Positions 26,937-35,392 of a stretch of DNA of 64,000 nt are shown here, piece after piece (the first letter of the stretch is position 1; each line of letters opens with the position of its first letter). Location: assembly GCF_002374855.1 (NCBI RefSeq), contig NZ_NWVC01000005.1, positions 1-64,000 of the forward strand, written 5' to 3'. Both the position numbers and the translations under genes were made by a program. Below the pieces are notes generated by a model. The model saw only the letters and a list, made by a program, of their open reading frames with translations. It was not told the DNA's origin and did not search any database. This stretch comes from Sphingomonas adhaesiva. GTDB taxonomy: Bacteria > Pseudomonadota > Alphaproteobacteria > Sphingomonadales > Sphingomonadaceae.

Positions 26937-27326
26937 TCAGGCGTCGGCCAGCTCGTCCATCGCCACCATCTGGGCGATCGTCGGCGCCATCGGCACCTGT
27001 CCCAGCCGGCGGATGTCGAGCGCGGTCACGCCGACCAGCGCCACGTCGCCAAAGCGCCGGTCGCCGGTTTCGACGACGATGCCGTCATAGGTCTGGCGCA
27101 GCATCGGCCACGCAACCTCTAGCCCTGCAACCCGCCGGCCGCGGATGCGCAGCAGCGCGATGCGCGCGTCCGACAAAAGCACCAGCGCGGCGCGTCCGTC
27201 GGCGGAGATCACCGCATCGACCGCCTGCGTCCCCGGCAGTGCGTCGTGCGCGGCGTCCAGCGCCTCGTCGATCGTGCGCATCATGCGATCGGGACGGCCG
27301 ATCTTCAGCAATGCCGCAAGCCCCAT
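26937..27326 (-). CDS. Conserved-type hypothetical protein
   Basis: 129 residues, soluble, mixed alpha/beta, starting MGLAALLKIGRPDRMMRTID. The middle reads RAALVLLSDARIALLRIRGRR and the end APTIAQMVAMDELADA. No motif that I recognise and no signal peptide. It lies 10 bases after the DUF442-type phosphatase gene and is third in a minus-strand run with recQ. The tight spacing and stable composition suggest a real gene. Confidence 0.6.
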   Translation of the reverse strand: MGLAALLKIGRPDRMMRTIDEALDAAHDALPGTQAVDAVISADGRAALVLLSDARIALLRIRGRRVAGLEVAWPMLRQTYDGIVVETGDRRFGDVALVGVTALDIRRLGQVPMAPTIAQMVAMDELADA

Positions 27327-27336
27327 CGTCGCGCCC

Positions 27337-27768
27337 TCAGCCCGCTTGCTGCGCCACCGCGTCCATCAGCGGGCGCAGGCCGGATATGTCATAGCCCGCG
27401 CCGGCGGCCTTGGCGGTCAGCGTGTCGGGATCCTCGCCCAGCCCGGCGCCGGCCAGCGCCCACAGGTTGCACGAGCGCGTGCCCGAGCGGCAATAGGCCA
27501 GCACCGGCCCGCCGGCATCCTCCAGCGCGGCGATCATCGCCTGCACCTGTGGAAACGAAAAGCCGGCGTGGGTGACCGGGATCGCGGTATACGACAGCCC
27601 GGCGGCCTCCGCCGCGGCGCGGATCGCATCGCCATCCGGCTGGCCCGCTTCCTCGCCATCGGGGCGGTTGTTGACGATCGCGACATAGCCGGCGGCCGCG
27701 ATGGCGGGGATGTCGTCTGGCCGGATTTGCGGCGCGACCGCGATCATGGCGTCGATGGATCGGAGCAT
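27337..27768 (-). CDS. TIGR01244/DUF442 family phosphatase-like protein
   Basis: 143 residues. The cysteine loop AYCRSGTRSCNLWALA (CxxxxxR, residues about 111-117) marks a tyrosine-phosphatase-like fold, and IVNNRPDGEEAGQP with YTAIPVTHAGF is the TIGR01244/DUF442 pattern. The same domain occurs fused to metallo-beta-lactamase-like sulfur dioxygenases (Blh). It may handle sulfur or phosphate on an unknown substrate. It sits 30 bases after recQ and 10 before the hypothetical gene. Confidence 0.82.
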   Translation of the reverse strand: MLRSIDAMIAVAPQIRPDDIPAIAAAGYVAIVNNRPDGEEAGQPDGDAIRAAAEAAGLSYTAIPVTHAGFSFPQVQAMIAALEDAGGPVLAYCRSGTRSCNLWALAGAGLGEDPDTLTAKAAGAGYDISGLRPLMDAVAQQAG

Positions 27769-27798
27769 GCCGGCGACACTAAACCAGCCGAATCGACA

Positions 27799-29577
27799 TT
27801 ACGAGTGGTCGGCGATCACTTTCAGGAAGGCATCGCCATAAGCATCCAGCTTTCGCTGGCCCACGCCGGTGATCCGCCCCAGCGCGGCGGGCGTGGCGGG
27901 GCGCATCGCCGCCATGTCGCGCAGCACCGAATCGTGGAAGATGACGTATGGCGGCACGCCCTGTTCCTTCGCCAGATCGCGGCGGCAGGCGCGCAACCCC
28001 TCGAACAGCGGATCGTCGACCGGATTGGCATCCGCCCCGCCGCCCGCGCCGCGGCGCCGCCGCTCGCGCTTCGGCGGTTCGACCAGCGGCAGCGTCGCCT
28101 CGCCCTTTAGCAGCGCCCGCGCGGACGGGCCGAACTCCAGCCCGCCGTGCGGGTTGGTGCGCAGCGCGTCCTTCAGCAGCAACGCGCGCGCCACCGGCTT
28201 GAGCAGGCGCAGTTCATCCGCGGTGACGATATTCCACACCGACAGCGCCTCATGCCCGTTCATCAGGCTGCGCTCGGTCGACTGGCCGGTCAGCACCTGC
28301 TCGATATAACCCGCACCAAACATCTGCCCGGTGCGGAACACCGCGGACAGATATTTCTGCGCCACCTGCGTCGCGTCGACGGCGGCGGGCGGGTTCAGGC
28401 AATTGTCGCAATTGCCGCAGGTTTCGGGCGGCTGCTCGCCGAAATGCCGCAGCAGGATCGCGCGGCGGCACCCCGCGGTCTCGACCAGCGCGCCCAGCGC
28501 CGTCAGCCGCGCGCGCTCGCCCGGCTGGCGCGCCGGCTCGACCTCGGCGATGCGCTGGCGCGCGCGGGCGAAATCCTCCGCCCCCCAGAACAGGTGCGCG
28601 ACCGCCGGATCGCCGTCGCGCCCGGCACGCCCGGTTTCCTGATAATAGGCCTCGATCGACTTGGGCAGGCCGGCATGCGCGACGAAGCGGACGTCGGGCT
28701 TGTCGATCCCCATGCCGAACGCGATCGTGGCGCAGATCACCATATCCTCGGATTCGACGAACGCGGCCTGGTTGGCGGCGCGCACCGATGCGTCCAGTCC
28801 GGCGTGATAGACGCGCACCGGGCGCCCGGTGCGGGCGAGCGATTCGGCCATCTTCTCGGTGCCCGCGCGTGACTGGACATAGACGATGCCGGGGCCGGGG
28901 GTGCGTGCGATCAGGTCCGCGATCTGGCGCGGCGTATTGTCGCGCGGGGTGATCGTGTAGCGGATGTTCGGCCGGTCGAACCCGGCGACGATCATACCGT
29001 CGTGCGGGATGCCCAGCTGTTCCAGCACGTCGGCACGGGTATGTTCGTCGGCGGTGGCGGTCAGCGCCAGCCGGGGTACGTCCGGGAACCGGTCCAGCAG
29101 CGGGCGCAGCAGGCGATAGTCGGGGCGGAAGTCATGCCCCCATTCGCTGACGCAATGCGCCTCGTCGATCGCGAACAGCGCGATGCGGCCACGGTCCAGC
29201 AGGTCGCGGAAATCCCCGGTAGAGGCGCGTTCGGGCGCGACGTAGAGCAGGTCGAGATCGCCATCCAGGAAGCGCCCGCGTGTCTCCGCACGGTTTTCGT
29301 CCACGCTGGTCAGCGTCGCGGCGCGCAACCCCACCGCCTGCGCTGCGCGTAACTGGTCGTGCATCAGCGCGATCAGCGGGCTGACGACGACGCACGTCCC
29401 CTCCAGCATCGCGGAGGGCAGCTGGTAGCATAGCGACTTGCCCGCGCCGGTCGGCATCACCGCCAGCGTCCGCTGCCCGGCGAGCACGCGCGCGACCACC
29501 TGCTCCTGCACGCCGCGAAACGCGGGGAAGCCGAAAATGCGGTGAAGCGCGGAGACGGGATCGCTGACGGCGGCCAT
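27799..29577 (-). CDS. recQ: ATP-dependent DNA helicase RecQ
   Basis: 592 residues. Superfamily 2 helicase motifs: MPTGAGKSLCYQLP (I), AIDEAHCVSEWGHDFRPDY (II), LTATAD (III), CATIAFGMGIDKPDVRFV (V) and YYQETGRAGRDGDPA (VI). The RQC zinc site CGNCDNC comes near residue 380 (a fourth Cys precedes it), and a C-terminal HRDC domain has ALGRITGVGQRKLDAYG. It unwinds DNA 3' to 5' in recombination repair. First of three closely spaced minus-strand genes; divergent from the small lipoprotein. Confidence 0.96.
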   Translation of the reverse strand: MAAVSDPVSALHRIFGFPAFRGVQEQVVARVLAGQRTLAVMPTGAGKSLCYQLPSAMLEGTCVVVSPLIALMHDQLRAAQAVGLRAATLTSVDENRAETRGRFLDGDLDLLYVAPERASTGDFRDLLDRGRIALFAIDEAHCVSEWGHDFRPDYRLLRPLLDRFPDVPRLALTATADEHTRADVLEQLGIPHDGMIVAGFDRPNIRYTITPRDNTPRQIADLIARTPGPGIVYVQSRAGTEKMAESLARTGRPVRVYHAGLDASVRAANQAAFVESEDMVICATIAFGMGIDKPDVRFVAHAGLPKSIEAYYQETGRAGRDGDPAVAHLFWGAEDFARARQRIAEVEPARQPGERARLTALGALVETAGCRRAILLRHFGEQPPETCGNCDNCLNPPAAVDATQVAQKYLSAVFRTGQMFGAGYIEQVLTGQSTERSLMNGHEALSVWNIVTADELRLLKPVARALLLKDALRTNPHGGLEFGPSARALLKGEATLPLVEPPKRERRRRGAGGGADANPVDDPLFEGLRACRRDLAKEQGVPPYVIFHDSVLRDMAAMRPATPAALGRITGVGQRKLDAYGDAFLKVIADHS

Positions 29578-29704
29578 CGCGGCGTCATCTAGGACGGGCA
29601 GCGGCGAGGGACAACCGCTGTCGCAGGCGACGCGGGGGAGGAGCGAGGCGGAACGCGCGAGCGCGCGGCGCGTAGGGCGCTTCGTATCCCGTCAGGAGCA
29701 ATGC

Positions 29705-29875
29705 ATGTCCCCGCGTCCCAATCTGGCCCTGTTCACCTTCGGCGCCGCCGCCATCCTGTCCGCGTGCGAGCGGCGGACGGAGGATCACGGCGCCAACGCG
29801 GTCGCGCCGATGGCCGCGGCGCCCGCCGCCAAGGGGGTGGACGCGCCGGTGCCGGCCGAGGCAGGGCCGAACTGA
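29705..29875 (+). CDS. Small lipoprotein
   Basis: 56 residues from the ATG at 29705, six bases after AGGAG. A short signal (MSPRPNLALFTFGAAAI) leads to the lipobox LSAC (Cys20), then a 36-residue Ala/Pro-rich tail with no fold signature. The stop TGA overlaps the ATG of the acetyltransferase gene (TGATG), so the two are translationally coupled. Similar tiny lipoproteins are common and uncharacterised. Confidence 0.6.
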   Translation: MSPRPNLALFTFGAAAILSACERRTEDHGANAVAPMAAAPAAKGVDAPVPAEAGPN

Positions 29876-30147
29876 TGAACCGGGTACACGACAACCGTTC
29901 CGAACAGGAATTCGAGATCACCGTCGACGGCCACCGCGCCGTCGCCGCCTATCAGCTGGAAGGCGATACGATCGTCTTCACGCACACATTGGTCCCGGCC
30001 GAGATCGAGGGGCGCGGCGTGGCGTCCAAGCTGATCCGCAGCGCGCTGGACAGTGCGCGCGACCACGGGTTGAAGGTGGTGCCGCAATGCCGCTTCGTGC
30101 GCGCCTATATCGACAAGCACCCCGAGGTTCAGGACCTGCTGGCGTAG
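29875..30147 (+). CDS. GNAT-like N-acetyltransferase of the short YidJ/GTL type
   Basis: 90 residues: EFEITVDGHRAVAAYQLEGD, VFTHTLVPAEIEGRGVASKLI (acetyl-CoA pyrophosphate loop GRGVASKL, residues 47-54) and a C-terminal VPQCRFVRAYIDKHPE. This is the small YjdJ-type GNAT family in which one domain holds only the CoA-binding half. The acceptor is unknown. Coupled to the lipoprotein by a 1-base overlap and followed by a strong terminator. Confidence 0.85.
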   Translation: MNRVHDNRSEQEFEITVDGHRAVAAYQLEGDTIVFTHTLVPAEIEGRGVASKLIRSALDSARDHGLKVVPQCRFVRAYIDKHPEVQDLLA

Positions 30148-30152
30148 CGGCC

Positions 30153-30184
30153 TCTGGTGTTCCGACATTCGCCGGAACACCAGA
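30153..30184. terminator. Bidirectional intrinsic terminator
   Basis: TCTGGTGTTCCG pairs perfectly over 12 bases with CGGAACACCAGA around ACATTCGC. It lies between the convergent acetyltransferase and M3 peptidase genes, 6 and 9 bases from their stops. Confidence 0.8.
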
Positions 30185-30192
30185 CGTGCCGG

Positions 30193-32325
30193 TTACGGAT
30201 TGATGCGGTTGCCGTTGGCGTCGAGGCCCAGGCCGTTGAGAAGCGGCGTGACCTCCGGATCCTTGCCGTAGAAGGCCCGGAACATCGTCGCATAATCCTC
30301 GGTATGCCCCTTCGACAGGATCATGTCGCGGAACCGCTGGCCGTTGGCGCGGGTCAGCCCGCCGTTCTTCTCGAACCAGGAATAGGCGTTTTCGTCCAGC
30401 ATCTTGGTCCACTGATAGGCGTAATAGCCGGCCGAATAGCCGTTGCCCCAAATGTGCAGGAAATAGCTGGAGCGATAGCGCGGCGGCACGTCGGTGGTGT
30501 CGAGACCGGACGCCGCCAGCGCCTTGGCCTCGAACGCATCGGCGTCCTGGCGTGGGGCGTCGGCGGGCAGTGAATGCCAGCTCATGTCGAGCTGCGACGC
30601 GGCCAGTGCCTCACCGAAGCCGTAGCCTGAGTTGAACGTGCCCGCGCGCTTGATCTTGTCGACCAGTGCCGCCGGGATCGGCTTGCCGGTGCGATAGTCG
30701 ACCGCGTAATGCGCCAGCACCTTCGGGTCGAGCGCCCAATGTTCGTTGAACTGCGACGGGAATTCAACGAAGTCGCGCGCGGTATTGGTGCCCGACACGC
30801 TGGGATAGACCTGGTTCGCGAACAGCCCATGCAGCGCATGGCCGAATTCGTGGAACATCGTGGTCACATCGTCGAAGGTGATGAGCGCGGGCTGCCCCAC
30901 CGCCGGCTTGGTGAAATTGCCGACGTTGTAGATGACCGGCTTCGTCCCCAAGAGCTTCGACTGGTTGACGAAATTTGACATCCACGCGCCGCCGTTCTTG
31001 TTGTCGCGCTTCCAATAGTCGAAGTACATCAGGCCAAGCGGCTGGCCGTTTTCCTCGAACACCTCGTACACCGACACGTCGGGATGCCAGACGGGCAGGT
31101 CGGTGCGCTTCTTGAACGACAGGCCGTACAGCTGGTTGGCGGCGTAGAAGACGCCGTCGTTCAGCACCTTGTCGATCTCGAAATACGGCTTCAGCTCGTC
31201 CTGATTGAGGTCGTACTTCGCCTTGCGCAGCTTTTCGGAATAGAAATCCCAGTCCCACGGCTTCAGGTCGAAATTGCCGCCCTCGGCCCTGATCTGCGCC
31301 TGCAGCTCGCCGGCCTCGCGCTTCTGTTCGACCGCCACGGGCGCGGCGATCTGGCGGATGAAGGACAGCGCGGTGGCGGGGTTCTTCGCCATCTGGTCGG
31401 CTAGCTTGTAATCGGCCCAGCTGGCGAAGCCGAGCAACTTGGCCTTTTGCGCGCGCAACTGCGCGATCTGCGCGATCGTCTGGCGCGTGTCGTTGGCATC
31501 GCCCTTTTCCGCGCGGGTCCAGCTGGCGTTGAACAGCGCCTCGCGCGTCGCGCGATCGGTCAGCGTCGCCAGCAGCGGCTGCTGCGTGGTGTTCTGGAGC
31601 GACAGGACATATGTGCCCGGCAGCCCGCGCGCAGCGGCGTCGGCGGCCGCCGCGGCGATTTCCGCGTCGGACAGGCCCGCCAGCTTCGCCTTGTCATCGA
31701 CGACCAGCGCGCCCGCCTTGGCGGCGGCGAGCAGCCGCTGCTTGAAGCTGGTTTCCAGCGTCGACAGCTGGCCGTTGATCGTGCGCAGCGTCTGCTGGTC
31801 CGCGGCCGACAGCTGCGCGCCCGCGCGCACCATGTCCTGATAGGTTTCGGTGAGGACCATCGCCTGTTCCGGCGTCAGCCCCAGTGTGGCGCGCCGGTCG
31901 TACAGCGCCTTCACCCGCGCGAACAGCTTCGCATCCAGGTTGATCGCGTCGCTGTGCGCCGCCATCAGCGGGGCCAGTTCTTCCTCGGTCTTCTGCAGGA
32001 CATCGTTGGTGTTGGCGCCGTTGACGCCGTCGAAGGCGTTGTTGGCGCGCTCCAGCAACCGGCCCGAGCGTTCCAGCGCGGCGATCGTATTGTCGAACGT
32101 CGGCGTGGAGCGGTCGGCGGCGATCCGCGCGATCTCGGCGCGCTGTTCGGACATGCCCGCCTTGATCGCGGGCAGATAGTCGGTGTCCTTGATCCGGTCG
32201 AACGGCGGTGCCTGGAACGGCAGCGTGCTGGGCCTGGCGAACGGATTGCTCGCGGGCAGCGTCTGCGCCGACACGGCGGTGGTGGTCATCAACGCCGCGG
32301 TGGCGGCGGCAAGCAGCGAACGCAT
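30193..32325 (-). CDS. M3-family metallopeptidase (Dcp-like), exported
   Basis: 710 residues from the ATG at 32325, preceded by GAGGAG. A signal peptide (MRSLLAAATAALMTTTAVSA) precedes the mature protein. The zinc site is FHEFGHALHGL with H492, E493 and H496, and the fold regions FDRIKDTDYLPAIKAGM and GLMYFDYWKRDNKNGGAWM are typical of peptidyl-dipeptidase Dcp. It would cleave dipeptides from peptide C-termini in the periplasm. It lies 103 bases downstream of the Atm1-like gene on the same strand. Confidence 0.92.
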   Translation of the reverse strand: MRSLLAAATAALMTTTAVSAQTLPASNPFARPSTLPFQAPPFDRIKDTDYLPAIKAGMSEQRAEIARIAADRSTPTFDNTIAALERSGRLLERANNAFDGVNGANTNDVLQKTEEELAPLMAAHSDAINLDAKLFARVKALYDRRATLGLTPEQAMVLTETYQDMVRAGAQLSAADQQTLRTINGQLSTLETSFKQRLLAAAKAGALVVDDKAKLAGLSDAEIAAAAADAAARGLPGTYVLSLQNTTQQPLLATLTDRATREALFNASWTRAEKGDANDTRQTIAQIAQLRAQKAKLLGFASWADYKLADQMAKNPATALSFIRQIAAPVAVEQKREAGELQAQIRAEGGNFDLKPWDWDFYSEKLRKAKYDLNQDELKPYFEIDKVLNDGVFYAANQLYGLSFKKRTDLPVWHPDVSVYEVFEENGQPLGLMYFDYWKRDNKNGGAWMSNFVNQSKLLGTKPVIYNVGNFTKPAVGQPALITFDDVTTMFHEFGHALHGLFANQVYPSVSGTNTARDFVEFPSQFNEHWALDPKVLAHYAVDYRTGKPIPAALVDKIKRAGTFNSGYGFGEALAASQLDMSWHSLPADAPRQDADAFEAKALAASGLDTTDVPPRYRSSYFLHIWGNGYSAGYYAYQWTKMLDENAYSWFEKNGGLTRANGQRFRDMILSKGHTEDYATMFRAFYGKDPEVTPLLNGLGLDANGNRINP

Positions 32326-32428
32326 TCGAACTCCTCGTGATCGCGGATCCATGTCAGGCAGATGCACCGTGCCGCACGATGCGGCAAGGCTGCTGTCGTA
32401 CCGCTGAACGAACCTGCGCCGCGTGCGC

Positions 32429-34255
32429 TCATGCCGCCGCGCTCTCCGCCTCCGCCTCGCCGCTTTCGGCGGCCTGGCGCGCCCACATTTCGGCATAAAG
32501 GCCGCCGTGCGCCAGAAGATCGGCATGGCTGCCGCGTTCGACCACACGGCCGGCTTCCAGCACGACGATCTGATCGGCGTGGACGATCGTCGACAGGCGG
32601 TGCGCGATCACCACGGTGGTGCGGCCGCGCTCGATCGCCTCCAGCGTCTCCATGATCTCCGCCTCGGTACGGCTGTCGAGCGCGCTGGTCGCCTCGTCCA
32701 GGATCAGGATCGGCGGGTTCTTGAGCAGCGTGCGCGCGATCGCGACGCGCTGCTTCTCGCCCCCCGACAGCTTCAGCCCGCGTTCGCCGACGCGGGTCGC
32801 ATAGCCTTCGGGCTGGCGTTCGATGAAGCCGGCGATCGCCGCGCCGCGCGCCGCCGCGGCGATATCCGCTTCGCCCGCGCCTTCGCGGCCATAGGCGATG
32901 TTGTAGCCGATCGTGTCGTTGAACAGCACCGTATCCTGCGGCACGATGCCGATCGCGGCGCGCAGGCTGTCCTGCGTGACGGCGCGGATATCCTGCCCGT
33001 CGATCGTGATCCGCCCCGACCCGATGTCGTAGAAGCGGTACATCAGCCGTGCGAGCGTCGACTTGCCCGCACCCGACGGCCCGACTACCGCCAGCGTCGT
33101 GCCGGGCGGCACGTCCAGGTCGATGCCCTTCAGGATCGGCTGGCCGGCGTCATACCCGAATTCGACCGCCTCGAACCGCACGTGCCCGCGCGCCACCGCC
33201 AGCGGCGGCGCGCCGGGGGCGTCGACGACCTCCGACGGCGTGTCGATCAGGTCGAACATCGCGCCCATGTCGATCACCCCCTGCCGCACGGTGCGATAGA
33301 CCATGCCGAGCAGGTCGAGCGGGCGGAACAATTGCGCCAGCAGCGTCGACACCAGCACCACGTTGCCCGCGGTAAACCGCCCCTGGCTCCACCCCCAGGC
33401 GACCCAGGCCATTCCGGCGCCCAGCATCGCATTGGTGATCAGCGCCTGCCCGATGTTGAGCCACGCCAGGCTGTTCTCGCTCTTCACGGCGGCCTGCGCA
33501 TAGGCGCGCATCGCACGATCGTAGCGTTGCGCCTCGCGCTCCTCGGCGCCGAAATATTTCACCGTCTCGAAGTTGAGCAGCGAATCGACCGCGTGCGCGA
33601 CCGCGCCGGTATCCAGATCGTTCATCTTCTCGCGCAGGCTCGATCGCCAGTCGGTGACGACGCGCGTGAACCAGATGTAGACGACGACCATCACGATCGT
33701 CGCCGCCACCAGCGGCCAGCCGAACTTCACCTGGAAGATGCCCAGCACCAGCACCAGTTCCAGCACCGTCGGCGCGATGTTGAACAGCAGGAAGTACAGC
33801 ATCGTGTCGATGCTCTTGGTGCCGCGCTCCACCACCTTGGTCACCGCACCGGTGCGCCGTTCCAGATGGAAGCGCAGCGACAGGCGGTGGAGGTGGCGGA
33901 AGACGCGTGCCGCCAGCCGCCGGGTCGCTTCCTGCCCGACACGCTCGAACACGGTATTGCGCAGATTGTCGAACAGGGTGGTGCCGAACCGCGCGGCGGC
34001 ATAGCCCACGACCAGCAGCACGATCAGCGACACCGGGGTCGTCGCCACGCCCATCCCATCCACCGCGCCCTGCAGGGCAAACGGCGCGCCATAGACCTGC
34101 ACCAGCTTCGACAGGACGACGAGCGCCATCGCCCCCACCACCCGCCGCCGCATCCCCGGCGCGTCGTTGGGCCACAGATCGGGCAGGAAGCGGCGCAGCG
34201 TCGGCAGCAGGGGGCGATCGGCGCCGGAGGAACGGGTCATCGTGTCGGGAGGCAT
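32429..34255 (-). CDS. Atm1-type ABC transporter, fused membrane and ATPase domains
   Basis: 608 residues. A six-segment membrane domain (about 35-320) contains NFETVKYFGAEEREAQRYDRA, the diagnostic stretch of the Atm1/HMT1 family. The ATPase domain has VVGPSGAGKSTLARLMYRFYD (Walker A), LSGGEKQRVAIARTLLK (signature), ILILDEATSALDSRTE (Walker B) and the H-loop in VVIAHRLS. As a half transporter it works as a homodimer. Bacterial relatives export glutathione conjugates and metal-thiolate species, as shown for the Novosphingobium Atm1. No Fe-S genes are adjacent. Confidence 0.9.
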   Translation of the reverse strand: MPPDTMTRSSGADRPLLPTLRRFLPDLWPNDAPGMRRRVVGAMALVVLSKLVQVYGAPFALQGAVDGMGVATTPVSLIVLLVVGYAAARFGTTLFDNLRNTVFERVGQEATRRLAARVFRHLHRLSLRFHLERRTGAVTKVVERGTKSIDTMLYFLLFNIAPTVLELVLVLGIFQVKFGWPLVAATIVMVVVYIWFTRVVTDWRSSLREKMNDLDTGAVAHAVDSLLNFETVKYFGAEEREAQRYDRAMRAYAQAAVKSENSLAWLNIGQALITNAMLGAGMAWVAWGWSQGRFTAGNVVLVSTLLAQLFRPLDLLGMVYRTVRQGVIDMGAMFDLIDTPSEVVDAPGAPPLAVARGHVRFEAVEFGYDAGQPILKGIDLDVPPGTTLAVVGPSGAGKSTLARLMYRFYDIGSGRITIDGQDIRAVTQDSLRAAIGIVPQDTVLFNDTIGYNIAYGREGAGEADIAAAARGAAIAGFIERQPEGYATRVGERGLKLSGGEKQRVAIARTLLKNPPILILDEATSALDSRTEAEIMETLEAIERGRTTVVIAHRLSTIVHADQIVVLEAGRVVERGSHADLLAHGGLYAEMWARQAAESGEAEAESAAA

Positions 34256-34357
34256 CGCCCTGACATGTCGGCCTCGTGGTGCGCTGCGTCAACCACGCCG
34301 GCCTCGCCGGGAACGGTGCGCCGAATCGAGCGTTTTCAGCGGTGTAGGGAGGCAGGC

Positions 34358-34588
34358 ATGGAACCGGTGTTCTTCGTTCTGGCGATCATGGGCTGCGGCG
34401 ACGGGGCAAGTGACTGTGCGCAGGCGCGAATCGAGCCGGCGCATTATGCCACGATCCAGCAATGCCAGGCGGCGATGCCCGCGGCCCTCGCCCGCAACAC
34501 GGACGTGGACTACCCCGTCGTCAGCGCCGCCTGCCGCCGCAACGGCCCGCAGATCGTCTATCGCGGTGCGGTCCGGAAGCGCAGCTGA
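34358..34588 (+). CDS. Small cysteine-containing protein, unknown
   Basis: 76 residues from the ATG at 34358, with GGGAGG 6 bases upstream. MEPVFFVLAIMGCGDGASDC begins with a short hydrophobic stretch that could be a weak signal. Four cysteines (13, 20, 36, 59) could form two disulfides if exported. ARIEPAHYATIQQCQAAMPAAL follows. Its stop lies 3 bases from the stop of the convergent ubiG. Not a family I can name, but the ribosome site and codon use look genuine. Confidence 0.6.
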   Translation: MEPVFFVLAIMGCGDGASDCAQARIEPAHYATIQQCQAAMPAALARNTDVDYPVVSAACRRNGPQIVYRGAVRKRS

Positions 34589-34591
34589 GCG

Positions 34592-35341
34592 TCAGTTTCT
34601 CCGCGCGGTGACGAAATAGTCGAGCGTGGTCGACCCGCCCAGGGTGAACCCCTTGGTCCCCAGCGTCAGGCCGGTAACGTCGATCACCTCCAGTCCGGCG
34701 TCAGCGATCATCGCAGTCAGTTCGTCCGGCGCCAGGAACCTGTCCCAGTCATGCGTGCCGCGCGGCACCTGGCCCAGCCGCTCCGCCGCCTCGACCAGTG
34801 CAAACCGGCTCAGCCACGTGCGGTTGGGCGTGCTCATCACCAGCAGCCCACCCGGCGCCACGCTCGCGGCCAGCGCGGCGACGAAGGCGTGCGGATCGGC
34901 GACATGCTCGACCACCTCCATCGAGGTGACAAGATCGAACGTCTCGCCCGCCACTGCCTCGACACCACCGACGCGATAGTCGACCGTTAACCTGCGGCCC
35001 TCGGCATGGAGCCGCGCCACCGCGATGCTTTCGGCCGCCGCGTCCACCGCGGTCACCGCCGCGCCCATCCGCGCCAGCGGCTCGGCGAGCAGCCCCGCGC
35101 CGCACCCCATGTCGAGCGCGCGCCGCCCGGCCAGCGGGGTGAAGCCGGCATCGTCCAGATCCCAATGTCGATCGATCGCACCGCGCAGATAGCGCAGCCG
35201 CACCGGGTTGAGCCGGTGGAGCATTGCCGACGACCCCTTGGGGTCCCACCATTCCTGCGCCAGCTTGCCGAAATGCGCCGCCTCCGCCGCGACGATCGAC
35301 GGATGCGGAGTGGTTGCGGTTGTTACGCTTGCGTCGGTCAT
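34592..35341 (-). CDS. ubiG: Ubiquinone biosynthesis O-methyltransferase UbiG
   Basis: 249 residues. Landmarks: FGKLAQEWWDPKGSSAMLHRLNPVRL, class I methyltransferase motif ALDMGCGAGLLAEPLARMGA, EVVEHVADPHAF and FLAPDELTAMIADAGL. This whole pattern is specific for UbiG, which methylates both hydroxyl groups during coenzyme Q synthesis. It starts with ATG at 35341 and is divergent from lysC (51 bases between starts), the usual ubiG-lysC arrangement in alphaproteobacteria. Confidence 0.95.
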   Translation of the reverse strand: MTDASVTTATTPHPSIVAAEAAHFGKLAQEWWDPKGSSAMLHRLNPVRLRYLRGAIDRHWDLDDAGFTPLAGRRALDMGCGAGLLAEPLARMGAAVTAVDAAAESIAVARLHAEGRRLTVDYRVGGVEAVAGETFDLVTSMEVVEHVADPHAFVAALAASVAPGGLLVMSTPNRTWLSRFALVEAAERLGQVPRGTHDWDRFLAPDELTAMIADAGLEVIDVTGLTLGTKGFTLGGSTTLDYFVTARRN

Positions 35342-35392
35342 GCGCGCTTCCTATCAGGACGCCCCTTCTATCCCAAGGCGTTTGGACAGGCT

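Noticed and set aside
24369..27122. A 917-codon open frame on the plus strand
   Set aside because: It is antisense to the malic enzyme gene, has no ribosome site and shows the composition of a shadow frame.
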